DNA from: Singulisphaera sp. GP187
GTDB taxonomy: Bacteria; Planctomycetota; Planctomycetia; Isosphaerales; Isosphaeraceae
Reading direction: 5' to 3'
Length of the DNA: 64,000 nucleotides
Assembly: GCF_900129635.1 (NCBI RefSeq)
Contig: NZ_FSRB01000002.1
Span: forward strand, 648,727 to 712,726
Each line of letters begins with the position of its first letter. The stretch's first letter is position 1. Positions 39,679 through 47,431 of this stretch are shown in pieces. The translations under genes and the position numbers were made by a program. Below the pieces are notes generated by a model. That model had not been told where the DNA came from. It worked only from the letters and a program-made list of their open reading frames with translations, and made no database searches.

Positions 39679-40551
39679 TTATCGCTGCCAATCTCGGTCT
39701 GAGACGGCCGAAAGGGCGGCTTCCTGCCGTGGCCTTCCGTGGCTTCGACTGCGGGCCGTCGGGGGGGCGATGCCGGTGAATCCGTTGATCAGGTCGGCGT
39801 GATCGAGGTCGGCGATCGACTCAACGATTCGGTCCGGCTGGTAGGCGAAGCGGTCCAGGTCTTCGCGGTTGGTGCCGCCGCTGAGAACCAGGATCGTCTT
39901 GAATCCGAGCTGCGCGCCGCCGAGGATATCGGTGTCCATCGTGTCACCGATCACCACGGTCTGGTCGGTCGTCAGCCCCAGTTCCTTGCGCGCGCCACGG
40001 AGCATGTACGGGCTCGGTTTTCCCACGCTGAACGCCTTGACGCCGCTGGCCGTCTCGAGCATCGCCACGGTGGCACCACAGCCGGGGCGGAGCCCCGAGA
40101 CGGTCGGGCAGTTGGGATCGAGGTTGGTGGCGACGAGCTTCGCCCCTTTCAGAATCATTTCGAGGGCGGCCTCGACCATCTCGAAGCTGATCGTTCGCCC
40201 TTCGCCGACGACGACATAGTCAGGGTCTCGGTCCACGATCGAGTAGCCGTTCTCATGGAGGGCCGTCAGCAGCCCCCCTTCGCCGATCACGTAGGCGGTG
40301 CCCCTTGGCGTTTGATGGGCCAAGAACCGGGCGGTCGCCATGGCGCAGGTATAGACGTGTTCCTCCTCCACGTCGATTCCGAGGCGCTGGAGTCGGGTCG
40401 CCACGTCGCGACGAGTCCGCTGGCTATTGTTGGTCAGGAATCGGAACGGGACCTCCGCTTTGCGGAGCTCGTTGATAAAGTGGTCGGCACCGGGGATCAG
40501 TTGGCCGCCCCGGTAAATCACGCCGTCCATGTCGATCAAATAACCAAGCAT
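39679..40551 (-). CDS. HAD-superfamily phosphatase, NagD-like
   Basis: A 290-aa HAD hydrolase of the NagD/class IIA type. Motif I is LIDMDGVIYRG (nucleophile Asp7, Asp9), motif II FLTNNSQRT near 41, motif III Lys in VGKPSPYM near 185, and motif IV VIGDTMDTDILGG near 206. The large cap between motifs II and III fits NagD. Relatives dephosphorylate nucleotides or sugar phosphates. ATG at 40551 starts directly at MLGYLIDMDG, preceded by GGGAGAA; the frame extending to 40656 has no supporting site. The 30 C-terminal residues (after GIAPPTA) are basic and extra to the family. Confidence 0.92.
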   Translation of the reverse strand: MLGYLIDMDGVIYRGGQLIPGADHFINELRKAEVPFRFLTNNSQRTRRDVATRLQRLGIDVEEEHVYTCAMATARFLAHQTPRGTAYVIGEGGLLTALHENGYSIVDRDPDYVVVGEGRTISFEMVEAALEMILKGAKLVATNLDPNCPTVSGLRPGCGATVAMLETASGVKAFSVGKPSPYMLRGARKELGLTTDQTVVIGDTMDTDILGGAQLGFKTILVLSGGTNREDLDRFAYQPDRIVESIADLDHADLINGFTGIAPPTARSRSHGRPRQEAALSAVSDRDWQR

Positions 40552-41436
40552 TGACTTGAAATTCTCCCTCGTTCTTGTATTTGAAAACACAGCACGCCAT
40601 CCCGGCCCGTTCCGGAGAAGAGGAAGCCGGTGGTACCCGGCGGCCTGCCGCGACATCGGTTATGGATTGCGAATGGCATACCAGTGTCGAATCGTGAACG
40701 TGGCGCAGCCCGGCGATTCGTATCGAAACACTGGGACTGTCGGTGTTTACGGCCATCAAAAGTGAAACCGGAAGGGTTCGAGGACCGCGTGGCACTGCCC
40801 GACTACTAGGCAATCTTCCCTGACCCGAAGGCACGATCGCGTAAGAAAACCGTGAATGAGGAACGCGGAATCGACAATTTTGAAGAAGATATGAGGGTAA
40901 AGTAATGGTTCCTTGAGCCTGCCGCATTCTCCGGTGGGATGGCGCTTGAGGTCGGATCGAATCTCCCGCCGTTGTCGAGTCTGTCGCCAGGAAACCGGGC
41001 CGTCTGTTTGCCCCGGAGGCCGAAATTCGCAGGAGAAACGCGTTCCCACGCTCGGCGTGGGAATGCCGTTTTGGCCGCTCTGCGGCCCCCACCCGCCGGG
41101 GAAGACGACGCGGAGCGTCGGGGACGGCATTCCCACGCAGAGCGTGGGAACGAGATCCCAGTATCCTTTGGGTCTGGCGAAAAAGTTGTGTTTATTGTTG
41201 ATGCAATAGATTTGTAAAAGGCCTTCAAATCGCAAATTAGAATTCAATGGTGATGCGTGGTCGATGATTCTTGTGATTCAATGGTTCTCACGATTGACAT
41301 TCGCGTTGCCTTCGGGAAACATGCCGCGTGGCTTTGGTTGTTATTCGTCTAAAGTTCTTCTTGACGCAGAGTTCTTTGGATTGCAAAGTAAAGGCCCGAG
41401 GAGCGAAGTGACCCACCTACGGAGGAGGATGTCGTG
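40552..41436. other. Intergenic region with an R1 repeat
   Basis: About 885 bases without a gene I can support. It contains a full R1 repeat (40991-41154), and the last 250 bases before 41437 are AT-richer, with a TTGACA at 41294-41299 but no convincing -10 box. Confidence 0.4.
40991..41154. repeat. Palindromic repeat family R1, full copy
   Basis: Nearly the same 164-base unit as at 29706-29869: edge GAAACCGGGC, arms CGTTCCCACGC and GCGTGGGAACG, inner GACGACGCGGAGCGTCG. Confidence 0.88.
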
Positions 41437-42231
41437 ATGACGGCGTGGTGGAAGGATCTCGACCGCATTTTGAGGGGGGAAGCGACGCGGCTGTCAGCGT
41501 TGCGTCGTGGGACGATCGAGGTACGCCTGGGGGGGCTCGCGATCGTGTTGGTGGTTCTGGCGATGCTCTATGGCGCCTGCATGGGGAGCTTCGCCATGCT
41601 CAAGGCCGGTGGGCCGTCCTACTGGCAATTGCTTGCGTCGACCGTGAAGGTACCTGCTCTCTTCTTTTTGACTTTGATCGTGACCTTTCCTTCGCTCTAC
41701 GTCTTCAACGCGTTGGTAGGGTCTCGGCTCGACGTGGACTCGGTCCTCCGGCTGCTCTTGGCCGCGATGGCCGTCATGGTCGCGGTCTTGGCCTCGCTCG
41801 GACCGATCATCGCCTTTTTCTCGGTGAGTACGAGCACATATGCGTTTATGATCGTGATCAACGTCCTGGTTTTCGCGGTTTCCGGGACGATGGGGTTGGT
41901 CTTCTTGCTCCAGACCTTGCACCGGCTGAGCATCGTCCCTCGCGAGCCCGCGGCGACCGAGGCAACCGAGTGGGTGGGCGAGGCGAAGGGGGAAGCGCAT
42001 GATGCTACGGCTCCGAGCGCGTTGGACTCGCTTGAGGACCAGGTGCTCGGCCGCCATGTGAAGGCCTTGTTTCGTTGCTGGGTGATCCTGTTCGGGCTCG
42101 TCGGCGCCCAGATGAGTTGGGTGCTCCGGCCGTTCGTCGGTGATCCGGGCCGCCCCTTTGCCTGGTTCCGGGGGCGGGAGTCGAACTTTTTCGAGGCGGT
42201 CTGGTCGGCCCTGGCGAGCCTGCTCTCATGA
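41437..42231 (+). CDS. Multi-pass membrane protein, paralogue 1 of tandem pair
   Basis: A 264-aa integral membrane protein with about five hydrophobic helices. It shares with the next gene the motifs YGACMGSFAML near residue 48, STVKVPALFFLTL, FPSLYVFNALVG, and near the end VGAQMSWVLRPFVGDPGRPFAWFR. ATG 41437 preferred over GTG 41434 because GGAGGAGG precedes it. Its TGA overlaps the next ATG by four bases. A charged cytoplasmic linker (about 172-205) is unique to this copy. The family has no function known to me. Confidence 0.75.
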   Translation: MTAWWKDLDRILRGEATRLSALRRGTIEVRLGGLAIVLVVLAMLYGACMGSFAMLKAGGPSYWQLLASTVKVPALFFLTLIVTFPSLYVFNALVGSRLDVDSVLRLLLAAMAVMVAVLASLGPIIAFFSVSTSTYAFMIVINVLVFAVSGTMGLVFLLQTLHRLSIVPREPAATEATEWVGEAKGEAHDATAPSALDSLEDQVLGRHVKALFRCWVILFGLVGAQMSWVLRPFVGDPGRPFAWFRGRESNFFEAVWSALASLLS

Positions 42232-42857
42232 GACAACTGGTGAGCCGGGCCGAGGCCGTGCTCCGAGGACGCTCATCCACCTATCCCTGGACCTTGCTCG
42301 TGCTTTGCGGCCTGGTCTACGGGAGCGTGATGGGGGCCTTCGGCGGGCTGATCTGGCAGGTGGTCTACTCGGCCGTCAAGGTCCCGTTGCTGCTGCTGGC
42401 GACCTTACTGTTGAGCCTGCCGAGTTATCTCGTCATGAATACGCTTCTCGGACTTCGTGGCGATATCGCCGAGGCGGTCCGGGCGATTGCGGGCTCGCAG
42501 GCCACCGTGACGATCGTGCTGGTGGCGCTGGCGCCTTTGACCGTGCTCTGGTATGCCTCGTCGGCGGACTATTACGCGGCGATCCTGTTTAACGCCGCCA
42601 TGTTCGCCGTCGCCAGCCTGGCCGCTCAGATCGTCCTGGCTCGCGCCTACCGTCCGCTCATTGCCCGGTCGCCGCGGCATCGCTGGCTCCTGCGGACCTG
42701 GATTGTCCTCTACGCGTTCGTGGGGATCCAGATGGGTTGGAGTTTGCGCCCGTTTATCGGTTCGCCGGGCGCTCCGGTGCAGTTCTTCCGGAGCGGCGCC
42801 GGCGAGAATGCATACGTCGTGGTCGCCCGGATGATCGTCGATGTGTGGGCGCGTTGA
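42228..42857 (+). CDS. Multi-pass membrane protein, paralogue 2 of tandem pair
   Basis: A 209-aa membrane protein homologous to the preceding gene: VYGSVMGAFGGL, SAVKVPLLLLATLLLSLPSY, and the hallmark VGIQMGWSLRPFIGSPGAPVQFFR near residue 166. Coupled to its paralogue by an ATGA overlap, so the two probably form a heteromeric membrane unit. Function unknown. Confidence 0.75.
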   Translation: MRQLVSRAEAVLRGRSSTYPWTLLVLCGLVYGSVMGAFGGLIWQVVYSAVKVPLLLLATLLLSLPSYLVMNTLLGLRGDIAEAVRAIAGSQATVTIVLVALAPLTVLWYASSADYYAAILFNAAMFAVASLAAQIVLARAYRPLIARSPRHRWLLRTWIVLYAFVGIQMGWSLRPFIGSPGAPVQFFRSGAGENAYVVVARMIVDVWAR

Positions 42858-42990
42858 GCCGGGCCGAATTCCGCCGGCCGTCGTCTTGATTTCGAGGGAG
42901 CTCGATCCTTTTCTCGGGCCTTGCCTGCCTGTTATCATCGGCGGGCCCTCCTTTTGGGGATCGTACCACCCTCTTCTCGAGACTCCCACC

Positions 42991-43950
42991 ATGAATCGCG
43001 ATCTTCGACCGGCGGCCCTCGGCCTGGCGCTCGCCCTGTTTGTTCTGCCTACGATCGGCTGGTCGGCCGATGAGCCCACGTTTACCCGTAAGGTCGACGT
43101 TGTCTACGGCCGGAAGTACGGCACTGCGCTGACGTTGGACGTCTTCACGCCCAAGCAGGATACGAATGGGCTGGGAGTCATCTGGGTTGTCAGCGGCGGC
43201 TGGTTTTCATCGCATGACACGATTCCTCCCGAGCCCCCGTTCGTCAAGCCGTTGCTTGACCGAGGTTACACCGTCTTTGCCGTGGTTCACGGCAGTCAGC
43301 CGAAGTTCACCATCCCCGAAGTGCTCACCGATATGAATCGAGCGATCCGTTTTATTCGTTATCATGCAAAAGAGTACGGAATCGACCCCGAGCGGCTCGG
43401 CATCTTCGGCGCCTCGGCGGGGGGACACCTCTCGCTCATGCAGGGGACCGCGGGCGATCTTGGCAAGGCGGATTCCAAGGATGCCGTCGACCGAACCTCC
43501 AGCCGCGTGCAGGCGGTCGCCTGCTTCTTCCCGCCCACCGACTTCTTGAATTACGGCAAGCCGGGCGAGAACGCGATCGGCCGGGGGACGCTCAAAGGTT
43601 TTCAGGCCCCTTTCGACTTCCATGAGGCTGACAAGACCACCGGCCGATTCGAACGAATCACCGACGAGGCCAAGATCCAGGAAATCGGCGAACAAATCTC
43701 GCCGATCACCCACGTAAGCTCGGACGATCCCCCGACCCTCATCATTCATGGCGACGCCGACAAGCTGGTCCCGATCCAGCAAGCGGAGCTGATCGTCGAG
43801 AAACTCAAGAAAGCGAACGTCGAGGCGAAGCTGGTCCCCAAGCCAGGCGCGGTTCACGGCTGGCCCCAGATCGACAAGGACGTGCTCCTCTTCGTCGATT
43901 GGTTTGATGAGCACCTCAAGAAATCCAAGGATTCGAGCTCGAAGCCTTGA
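42991..43950 (+). CDS. Secreted alpha/beta hydrolase (esterase/lipase-like)
   Basis: A 319-aa serine hydrolase with a signal peptide (residues 1-25, ending in GWSAD). An oxyanion HGG-like motif is replaced by SGGWF near 68. The nucleophile elbow is GASAGG (Ser near 143), the acid HGDADKLVP near 256 and the base His in AVHGW near 290. Closest in style to the BD-FAE/acetyl-esterase group. ATG 42991 starts the signal peptide directly. Located after the membrane pair with a 130-base gap. The substrate is unknown; a role on polysaccharide esters would fit planctomycete habits but is inference. Confidence 0.88.
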   Translation: MNRDLRPAALGLALALFVLPTIGWSADEPTFTRKVDVVYGRKYGTALTLDVFTPKQDTNGLGVIWVVSGGWFSSHDTIPPEPPFVKPLLDRGYTVFAVVHGSQPKFTIPEVLTDMNRAIRFIRYHAKEYGIDPERLGIFGASAGGHLSLMQGTAGDLGKADSKDAVDRTSSRVQAVACFFPPTDFLNYGKPGENAIGRGTLKGFQAPFDFHEADKTTGRFERITDEAKIQEIGEQISPITHVSSDDPPTLIIHGDADKLVPIQQAELIVEKLKKANVEAKLVPKPGAVHGWPQIDKDVLLFVDWFDEHLKKSKDSSSKP

Positions 43951-44071
43951 TTCCGTCTGAGGATCCGTTCGATTTGCGATCGTCATTATCAAGGATGGGG
44001 CATGTTACCCGGCCCGGCCGTTGGAAATCCGAAAAAAACAACGACCCGCCAGAGTGCGAGGAATCCCCCCC

Positions 44072-44190
44072 CTCGTTCCCACGGTCCTCCGTGGGAATGC
44101 CGTCCCCGACGCTCCGCGTCGTCTGGCCCTCGCAAGCCGAGGACGCAGAGCATCCAAGACTGCATTCCCACGGAGGACCGTGGGAACGAG
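44072..44190. repeat. Palindromic repeat, R1-related variant
   Basis: Arms CTCGTTCCCACGGTCCTCCG and CGGAGGACCGTGGGAACGAG pair perfectly at the ends; the centre keeps GACGCTCCGCGTCGTC. It shares the outer CTCGTTCCCACG and the inner GACG-GCGTC core with R1 but has a different arm. Confidence 0.85.
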
Positions 44191-44710
44191 GTGCGAGCGG
44201 CTTCCTCGCCCTGGATCGGGTCGTTGAAAAAAATAAGGTGGACAGCCGGGGAACTTCCCGCCGGCCGGGCCACTGAAAGATTCCAACAAACCGCCACATC
44301 GGCAAGTCGAGATTCCGCCTCCCGCCTTATCACTCCCGCCCCCGCCCCCGCCCGCGTCCCCCCCCACCACCCTGCCCCTCCCCTTGCGATCGCTCCTCTC
44401 TCCCGATCACTTGGCTGAGCCCAACCCTCCTGATCGCAATAAGACCGAGGTGCGCGTCGCGGATGAAGAAACCTGGATCCATCCGGCGGTTGGCGACGGC
44501 CCAGGGGGTCGTTCGCGGCGAAGCCGAGGGCCTAAAGATGATCGGTCATCCGTGAGCATGAACTGACTTCGGCCAACCAAGGCATAGGTTGAGAAAAGTA
44601 TGATTAGAATGGCGAGAATCGACGTGACGGTTGGCTCTGCGACGGTCGTCCCCGCCCGGAGGCCTCAGGGGAAGCGGGCCAGCCCGGGCACTGTCGAGGT
44701 GAACGTATTT

Positions 44711-44908
44711 TCAGTCCGGGGTAACGAGGATTCCGGCCAACGTGATCGAGGCGAGCACCGCCAAGCGGGGCGGCGCCTTCGGCCGGAATCAGCAAGGCGC
44801 GCCGTGGTATCGCGACGAGGGCAACGCTGATGCCGAACGGATCAGCGTTGCGAGAAAGATCACCGCCAGTACATAGATCGTCGTCCCATCCGCGATGATC
44901 GTTTCCAC
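44711..44908 (-). pseudogene. Remnant of a TauE/SafE-type membrane transporter
   Basis: Reading leftward, three successive frames give pieces of one TauE/SafE N-terminus: TIYVLAVIFLATLIRS, then FGISVALVAIPRRALLIP with AEGAAPL, then AVLASITLAGILVTPD and a stop. The order and spacing match the family's first helices, but two frameshifts (one probably a small deletion after LIR) and a premature stop destroy the gene, and the rest of it is absent. A GTG at 44908 could be the original start. This is a relic, not a functional gene. Confidence 0.7.
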
Positions 44909-45328
44909 CCGCCTGGTTTTGAACCTGAATCACCTCAGTTCACTTGTTCCGCCGCCGATCGACTTGGATCTGCTCGGGTTTCGACCGCCTGACCCTCATG
45001 ATGTGTGTTTATTCTAATAGTAAAAATCCAATTTGGCGCATCCTCCATTTCCTCTTGATAGGTATTGACGCTGGTGCTAAGATTATGTCGTCAAGCACCG
45101 AAGTTATGATATATTCCTTTTCCACGGCACGCGAAGTCTTCGGATTCTCACCCCGGCGGCTGTCAAGGCCGACGTTGAGTCTAAGCACAAGAATGAGTGG
45201 CCTATCTTCCACTCAACTCAGCCGTTTTCCCTCTGTTGACGGTGGCTATGTTCGTGTTCTAGGTCCTCGAAGCCCGTGCGGACTTCCCGTGGCGAACTTC
45301 GAGGGATCGACTTTGGAGGATGATCTCG

Positions 45329-45673
45329 ATGGCGACTGCGTCTGCTGCGGCCAAAGCAACGGCACCCAAACCGACCAAAGCCCAGAAAGAGGCCGCGCTG
45401 CGACTCAAGCAGGCCCAGCGCGCCGCAAACCTGCTGAAGCAGGTCAGTGACCCGACCCGGCTTCAGATCATCCTGATGCTCGCCGAAGGTGAGAAGCACG
45501 TCGGAGCCTTGGGCGAGCACCTGAACCAGAGCCAGCCCGCCGTCAGCCACCACCTGGCCCTGCTCCGCCACGGTGGAATCATCGCCCCGCGCCGCCAGGG
45601 CAAGAACAACTTCTACGCTCTGACCGAGATCGGCGACGAGCTGGCCAAGGTCGTCAAGTCGGTCATCGCCTGA
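45329..45673 (+). CDS. ArsR-family winged-HTH regulator without metal cysteines
   Basis: A 114-aa regulator. An Ala/Lys-rich N-terminal tail (1-30) precedes the ArsR HTH: LLKQVSDPTRLQIILML, the recognition helix NQSQPAVSHHLALLRHGGII near 67-86, and the wing PRRQGKNNFYALT. There is no cysteine in the whole protein and the usual ELCVCDL metal motif is replaced by KHVGALGEHL, so it is unlikely to sense arsenite-like metals through thiols. The start at 45329 is preferred because GGAGGATG stands upstream; ATG 45320 would lie inside that site. Followed by a strong terminator. The target is unknown. Confidence 0.88.
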   Translation: MATASAAAKATAPKPTKAQKEAALRLKQAQRAANLLKQVSDPTRLQIILMLAEGEKHVGALGEHLNQSQPAVSHHLALLRHGGIIAPRRQGKNNFYALTEIGDELAKVVKSVIA

Positions 45674-45702
45674 CGCAACGCGAGCCCATAAGCTCTCCGC
45701 GC

Positions 45703-45742
45703 AAACGCAAACCACCCGGCATCCGCCGGGTGGTTTGCGTTT
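45703..45742 (+). terminator. Strong hairpin after the ArsR-type gene
   Basis: Perfect 18-bp arms (45703-45720 and 45725-45742, AAACGCAAACCACCCGGC) with loop ATCC, starting 29 bases after the stop; the right arm ends in GTTT. It is also well placed to stop the leftward DUF1501 gene, which ends at 45821. Confidence 0.85.
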
Positions 45743-45820
45743 ACCCAGGCCATGACATGCGCTCATGCGTTGGGGCTGGGTGGAAAAATCGGCATAATTG
45801 GACGCAATCAGATGCCGAGG

Positions 45821-47203
45821 TTAGACGAGTAGCTCGCGAATGGGATCGCCGTTCTCGATGAGGTAGGTGGGCCGTCCGGTCCGATCTTCAAAGGTGACGG
45901 CTCTGGCGTCGATCCCGAGGTGGTGATAGACCGTTGCGGCGACGTCCTGGGGGCTGATCGGTCGGTCCACGACATGCTCGCCGCGCTGGCTGCTACGGCC
46001 GATGACCTGGCCCATTCGCATGGAGCCGCAGCCCATCAGGACGCTGAAGGTGTTGCCCCAGTGGTCGCGACCGGCATCCTTGTTCATCCTCGGCGTCCGG
46101 CCGAACTCGCCCATGGCAACGACGAGTGTTGACTCGTACAGGCCTCGTTCGATCAGGTCCGCGATCAAGGCGGCGAGGGCGCGGTCGAGGGGCGGAATCA
46201 GTTTTTTGGCCCCTTCCTCGGTCTTGAGCTGGGGGGCCGTCCCATGGTGGTCCCAGGGGACGCAGTTGACGGTGACAAAAGGTGTGCCTGCTTCGACGAG
46301 TCGGCGGGCCATCAGGGCGCTCTGGCCGAAGCTGTGCCGGCCGTAGCGCTCGCGGACGGCGGCGGGCTCGGCGCTGATATCGAATGCGTCGGCCACCGAT
46401 TGGCCGGTGAGCATGTCGAAGGCACGCTGATAGTAGGCGTCAAGGTCGCGGAGCGTGGGGTCAAGGTCGCGGCGGAGCTGGTCCATGGCGAGTAGCGTGA
46501 GGCGCCGGTCTTCCAGTCGCTTGATCGAGATCCCCCCCGGTAGCTTCAGGTTCTTGACCTGGAAGGCCGCATCGTTCGGGTCTGACTCGACGATGAACGG
46601 GTTGGCCGACCCGCCGAGGTAGGCCGAGTAGTGGAAGAGGTTGTCCGTCCCGCCGCGGAGGTTGGGCACGGCGACGTAGGAGGGGAGCCCGGGGCGTCTC
46701 GAGTCCTTGAGCCGGGCCACGGCCGCCCCCATCGCGGGCCTGCGCTGAATTCGGTTGTCCGGGGCATTGAACGCCGGCCCTTCGTAGCCGGTCAGCATCC
46801 AGTGGTTCCCTTTGGTGTGGTCCCCGGTGCCGTGATTGACCGTCCTGAGGATCGCCAGCCGGTCCATCAACCGCGCCTGCTCGGGCAGGAGCTCGCCGAA
46901 GCGGACCCCTGGGACGCTGGTGGCGATCGAGCCGAACGGGCCGCGAAATCCCGCGGGCGCTTCAGGCTTGGGGTCCCAGGTCTCCATGTGGCCGGGTCCG
47001 CCGCTCAGCCAGAAGAGGATGACGCTGCGCTCATTGCCCGCTGTCATCGTCGCTGTCGCTGTCGGTGCCGTTGCCCCCGAGGCTCGGAGGCGAAGCAGGT
47101 CCGGCAACGCCAGGCCGCCGAGCCCGAGCATCCCCGCCTGGAGGAAGCTGCGCCGGGTGGTCCCGTCGCAATCAGGTGCGCCTCCGCCGAAGATCTTGAG
47201 CAT
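45821..47203 (-). CDS. Tat-exported DUF1501 protein
   Basis: A 460-aa protein of the planctomycete-rich DUF1501 family (sulfatase/alkaline-phosphatase-like fold). Twin-arginine signal TTRRSFLQAGMLGLGGLALP at residues 16-35. Family motifs are ILFWLSGGPGHMETWDPKP near 64, HTKGNHWMLTGY near 125, GEFGRTPRMNKDAGRDHWGN near 370 and a C-terminal PTYLIENG block. Usually paired with cytochrome-c DUF1549/DUF1553 genes, which are absent here. ATG 47203 chosen (GAGGGTGG upstream); the frame to 47278 is poorly supported. Export and a hydrolase-like fold are well supported; the substrate is unknown. Confidence 0.9.
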   Translation of the reverse strand: MLKIFGGGAPDCDGTTRRSFLQAGMLGLGGLALPDLLRLRASGATAPTATATMTAGNERSVILFWLSGGPGHMETWDPKPEAPAGFRGPFGSIATSVPGVRFGELLPEQARLMDRLAILRTVNHGTGDHTKGNHWMLTGYEGPAFNAPDNRIQRRPAMGAAVARLKDSRRPGLPSYVAVPNLRGGTDNLFHYSAYLGGSANPFIVESDPNDAAFQVKNLKLPGGISIKRLEDRRLTLLAMDQLRRDLDPTLRDLDAYYQRAFDMLTGQSVADAFDISAEPAAVRERYGRHSFGQSALMARRLVEAGTPFVTVNCVPWDHHGTAPQLKTEEGAKKLIPPLDRALAALIADLIERGLYESTLVVAMGEFGRTPRMNKDAGRDHWGNTFSVLMGCGSMRMGQVIGRSSQRGEHVVDRPISPQDVAATVYHHLGIDARAVTFEDRTGRPTYLIENGDPIRELLV

Positions 47204-47369
47204 GGCAGCCACCCTCGACTGGCTCTTATCCTTGGATTGAACGCTTGTTAATTTCGAGGCCTTTCCGACTTTTGTCAAGCCCGGCCCCGGCGGATTGATT
47301 TGGCCGCTTCTTCTCGCTTCGTCGTCGCTCTCGATTTCACGGCAGACCGGGAGCTGGCACTCCCGAGCC

Positions 47370-47402
47370 GATTCACGGGTGGGCTGTGCCCACCCGTGAA
47401 TC
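47370..47402 (-). terminator. Palindromic hairpin after the ceramidase-like gene
   Basis: Perfect 15-bp arms GATTCACGGGTGGGC and GCCCACCCGTGAATC around loop TGT, 30 bases after the stop of the leftward gene at 47432. The core GGTGGGCTGTGCCCACC resembles repeat family R2. Confidence 0.78.
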
Positions 47403-47431
47403 CCAGGCAGAGGGAAGAGCCGGACCTGCTT

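Larger units (their letters stand above)
43951..45328. other. Gene-poor 1.4-kb region
   Basis: Contains an R1-related palindrome (44072-44190), a decayed TauE/SafE gene (44711-44908) and an AT-richer stretch (about 44995-45240) before the ArsR-type gene. No other coding sequence is convincing. Confidence 0.5.

Noticed and set aside
41294..41335. TTGACA-based promoter before the tandem membrane pair
   Set aside because: A good -35 hexamer, but the sequence 17 bases later (AAACAT) is a poor -10 box, and planctomycete promoters are not well defined.
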